From NCBI GenBank assembly GCA_002411515.1, contig DHTF01000085.1, positions 78,394 through 95,506 on the forward strand: a stretch of 17,113 nucleotides of DNA. Reading direction: 5' to 3'. A model generated the notes under the pieces. That model was not told where the DNA came from. It was given only the letters and a program-made list of their open reading frames with translations, and made no database searches. The position numbers and the translations under genes were made by a program. Source of the DNA: Proteiniphilum sp. UBA5267. Lineage in GTDB: Bacteria; Bacteroidota; Bacteroidia; Bacteroidales; Dysgonomonadaceae. Numbering within the stretch: position 1 is the stretch's first letter; every line of letters begins with the position of its first letter. Shown one piece after another: positions 14,901-17,113 of the stretch.

Positions 14901-15827
14901 ATGAAGGTACTTTTAGCGACAAGTAAACCATTTGCCGTACAGGCTGTACAGAAAATACAGAAAATCATTGAATCAGCGGGTCATACATTCACCAAACTGG
15001 AAAATTATACTGATAAGGCCCAGTTACTTGAAGCAGTAAAAGATGTGGATGCGGTCATCATCCGGAGTGATCTGATCGATCAGGAAGTGATGGAAGCCGC
15101 TACCAGCCTGAAAATAGTGGTCAGAGCAGGCGCAGGCTACGACAATGTGGATCTCGAAGCAGCTACAGCGCACAATGTCTGCGTAATGAATACCCCTGGC
15201 CAAAATGCCAATGCTGTAGCTGAGCTGGTTTTTGGAATGATCATTTATATGCAACGGAATCAGTTTGATGGTTCGGTGGGCCGTGAGATCAAAAACCGGC
15301 GACTTGGTCTGTATGCCTTTGGAAATGTCGCAAAAATGGTCGCTAAAATTGCGCGAGGTTTTGACATGTCGGTATGTGCCTATTCTCCCACGCTCACGCA
15401 CGACGACCTGCGAAAGGAAGGTGAGTATGGGGTAATTGCCGCATATAGCAACATCGAGTTATTTCAGAGTAGTGACATCATGTCGTTACACATGCCGTTA
15501 CTCGATGACACACGTGATTGCGTGAATTACGAACTTCTCTCATACATGCCTGAAGATGGCGTGCTCATCAATACTGCACGCAAGGAGCTGCTGGTTGAGG
15601 AAGATTTGATCCGTATCATGGAGGAACGTCCCCAATTTCAATATGCCACCGATGTAAAGCCGGACAGGCACGAAGAGTTCCTGGCCAGATTCCCGAAACG
15701 TTATTTTACAACACCCAAAAAATCAGGTGCACAGACAACCGATGCCAATATCAATTCAGGTTTGGCTGCCGCAAAACAAATTGTCGCCTTCTTCAATAAC
15801 GGCGACGAGTGCTACAGGGTGAATTAA
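14901..15827 (+). CDS. serA: D-3-phosphoglycerate dehydrogenase, short form with active-site Lys
   Basis: SerA oxidises 3-phosphoglycerate to 3-phosphohydroxypyruvate, the first step of serine synthesis. The product has 308 residues and lacks the ACT and intervening domains of the long enzymes. Visible landmarks are VVRAGAGYDNVDLEAA (73-88), NTPGQNANAVAELVFGM (97-113), and LINTARKELL (222-231) with catalytic Arg227. The Rossmann loop reads A-F-G-N-V-A (139-144) where the family norm is GxGxxG. The catalytic His is replaced: where relatives read TPHxGGQT, this has TTPKKSGAQT, putting Lys273 at the His position. Short Lys-type PGDHs (called type IIIK) are known from Bacteroidales and Entamoeba, so activity is expected. 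Downstream serC supports the assignment. The lack of an ACT domain suggests no serine feedback by that route. Confidence 0.92.
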   Translation: MKVLLATSKPFAVQAVQKIQKIIESAGHTFTKLENYTDKAQLLEAVKDVDAVIIRSDLIDQEVMEAATSLKIVVRAGAGYDNVDLEAATAHNVCVMNTPGQNANAVAELVFGMIIYMQRNQFDGSVGREIKNRRLGLYAFGNVAKMVAKIARGFDMSVCAYSPTLTHDDLRKEGEYGVIAAYSNIELFQSSDIMSLHMPLLDDTRDCVNYELLSYMPEDGVLINTARKELLVEEDLIRIMEERPQFQYATDVKPDRHEEFLARFPKRYFTTPKKSGAQTTDANINSGLAAAKQIVAFFNNGDECYRVN

Positions 15828-15869
15828 GTGCACAACGACGTTGGAAATCAGAATTTAATTATAATCAAT

Positions 15870-16949
15870 ATGAAGAAGTACAATTTCAATGCAGGGCCGT
15901 GTGTGTTGCCCCGCCCCGCAGTAGAATCAGCCATTGAAGCAATACGCGATTTCGACAATACCGGCATTGGTATCCTCGAAATTTCCCACCGTACGCCGGG
16001 CTGGGAACGAATCATGAAAGAGACTGCCGACTTATGGAAGGAACTGCTCAATATCCCCGACAATTACCGGGTACTCCTTTTGGGCGGTGGTGCCAGCACC
16101 CAGTTTTTTGAAGTTCCTGCCAACCTCATGCAAAAGAAGGCTGCCTACCTGCAGACCGGCGTCTGGGCCAAGAAGGCCATCAAAGAGGCCAAGTTTTACG
16201 GGGAAGTAGAAGTTGTGGCTTCTTCGGAAGATAAAAACTATTCCTATATTCCGAAAGGATATACCATCCCGGCCGATGCCGATTATTTTCACATCACCAC
16301 CAACAACACCATTTACGGAACGGAACTGCACGAAGATATCGATAGCCCCATACCCCTGGTAGCCGATATGTCTTCCGATATCATGAGCCGTCCGGTAGAT
16401 GTCTCCAAATATGGCATCATCTACGGAGGTGCACAGAAAAATGTGGGTCCTGCCGGCGTTGCCTTTGTGATTGTCAGAGAAGATATTCTCGGCAAGCTCG
16501 ATCGCCCGCTGCAGACCATGGTGGACTACCGCACCCACATCGGGGCTGCCGAAAAAGATCGCTCCATGTTCAATACGCCTCCTGTTTTTTCTATTTTCGT
16601 CATGCACGAAACCTTGAAATGGGTGAAAGAACTGGGTGGTTTGGAAGCGATGTACAAAATGAACAAGGAGAAGGCGGAACTGCTCTACAGCGAAATAGAC
16701 CGCAACAAACTCTTCGTGGGTACCGCTGCCAAAGAAGACCGTTCCATCATGAACGTCTGCTTCGTGATGAACGAAGAATACAAAGACAAGGAAGCTGCAT
16801 TCCTCGAATTTGCAAAGGAGAGAGGCATGGTGGGTATCAAGGGACACCGTTCTGTTGGCGGGTTCCGTGCATCCATCTACAACGCCTGCCCACGGGAAGC
16901 TGTGGAGGCGCTGATTCAATGCATGCAGGATTTTGAAAAGCAAAACTAA
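15870..16949 (+). CDS. serC: Phosphoserine aminotransferase
   Basis: SerC transaminates 3-phosphohydroxypyruvate with glutamate to phosphoserine, the step after SerA. Taking the ATG at 15870 gives 359 residues beginning [14 protein letters not shown], the usual N-terminus of the family. Landmarks are SHRTPGW (39-45), [18 protein letters not shown] (69-86), [11 protein letters not shown] (142-152), the PLP lysine Lys190 in [13 protein letters not shown], and the substrate-binding [15 protein letters not shown] (325-339). The frame stays open without a stop to a GTG at 15828, immediately after the serA stop, but that would add 14 residues not found in the family. The 42-nt gap to serA holds no promoter I can see, so the two are probably one transcript, ended by the terminator at 16968. 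serB is not in the window. Confidence 0.96.
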   Translation: MKKYNFNAGPCVLPRPAVESAIEAIRDFDNTGIGILEISHRTPGWERIMKETADLWKELLNIPDNYRVLLLGGGASTQFFEVPANLMQKKAAYLQTGVWAKKAIKEAKFYGEVEVVASSEDKNYSYIPKGYTIPADADYFHITTNNTIYGTELHEDIDSPIPLVADMSSDIMSRPVDVSKYGIIYGGAQKNVGPAGVAFVIVREDILGKLDRPLQTMVDYRTHIGAAEKDRSMFNTPPVFSIFVMHETLKWVKELGGLEAMYKMNKEKAELLYSEIDRNKLFVGTAAKEDRSIMNVCFVMNEEYKDKEAAFLEFAKERGMVGIKGHRSVGGFRASIYNACPREAVEALIQCMQDFEKQN

Positions 16950-16967
16950 ATTTTTATACATATCTAG

Positions 16968-17006
16968 AGAGGTGGGATTTCGCAATAAATCTCACCTCTT
17001 TTTTTT
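16968..17006 (+). terminator. Intrinsic terminator after serC
   Basis: A 13-bp stem, 16968-16980 with 16987-16999, includes one G-U pair and closes the loop CGCAAT. It is followed by a run of T's (16999-17006). It lies 19 nt past the serC stop. In the reverse direction the flanking sequence is less T-rich, so termination of the convergent gene there is less certain. Confidence 0.9.
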
Positions 17007-17048
17007 AGCTACTTTAAATCGACCGCATGAATCTGTACCGTCCTGCTT

Positions 17049-17113
17049 TTAATTTTCAATTGCTGTAAACCTATTTTCAGGACGAGACACCTTCGGATCT
17101 TCTTCGGATCTTC
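17049..17113 (-). CDS. C-terminal end of an unidentified minus-strand gene (partial)
   Basis: A frame open to the window edge ends at TAA (17049-17051) and encodes SEEDPKVSRPENRFTAIEN as its last residues, an acidic, hydrophilic tail typical of a soluble protein. A second minus frame is also open, ending at 17009 with a basic tail, so the frame choice is uncertain. Either would be convergent with serC. Nothing is recognisable in 21 codons. The coding DNA contains two tandem copies of an 11-bp unit (17092-17113). Confidence 0.3.
   Translation of the reverse strand, partial: RSEEDPKVSRPENRFTAIEN

Noticed and set aside
15828..15869. GTG start for serC directly after the serA stop
   Set aside because: The added residues do not resemble SerC N-termini, while the ATG at 15870 gives the canonical beginning.
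16032..16985. Long antisense frame across serC (317 codons)
   Set aside because: It lies wholly opposite a clear serC coding sequence. Its composition (rich in His, Phe and Gly) matches the complement of that gene, and it has no recognisable motif.

Overview
The window is chromosomal housekeeping DNA from a member of the Bacteroidota, most likely order Bacteroidales. The genus is not determinable here. A Dysgonomonadaceae- or Porphyromonadaceae-like origin is a guess. The placement rests on four things: a short primary sigma factor without region 1.1; a DUF3078-type outer-membrane protein; a Lys-type short D-3-phosphoglycerate dehydrogenase; and repeated TAnnTTTG elements (the Bacteroidota -7 box) just upstream of genes, with no classical -10 boxes or strong Shine-Dalgarno sequences.

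Layout. (1) 1-644, minus: 5' part of rpoD, cut by the window edge. (2) 859-2379, minus: htrA/degP protease with its own promoter. (3) 2566-4914, minus: a family 2 glycosyltransferase directly abutting lysA. (4) 5008-7715, minus: a tight cluster lemA, small TPM-domain protein, secreted Gly-rich TPM-domain protein, miaA. (5) 7912-9477, plus: DUF3078 outer-membrane barrel protein, divergent from lemA and convergent with fmt. (6) 9484-14622, minus: recR, a four-helix membrane protein, a GNAT acetyltransferase, tsaC, a ClC channel/antiporter with CBS domains, and fmt. Junctions are overlapping or short, with an extra promoter before clc. (7) 14901-16949, plus: serA then serC, the first two steps of serine synthesis, closed by a strong intrinsic terminator. 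(8) After 17006: the tail of an unidentified minus-strand gene.

Together the genes cover transcription initiation (rpoD), envelope protein quality control (htrA, with the LemA/TPM proteins possibly envelope-associated), tRNA modification and charging (miaA, tsaC, fmt), DNA repair (recR), lysine and serine synthesis (lysA, serA, serC), anion transport (clc) and surface glycan or membrane functions (GT2, DUF3078). I see no mobile element, CRISPR array, tRNA, rRNA, toxin-antitoxin pair or defence system.

Nothing here convinces me of a wholly new system. The points most worth a second look are regulatory and biochemical: a 14-bp perfect dyad against a candidate rpoD promoter, a spaced TTAAC array upstream of htrA, a GT2 enzyme without its DxD motif, and an unusual SerA. 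Four database-style starts (lysA, miaA, clc, serC) probably lie too far upstream and are given here at internal ATGs.
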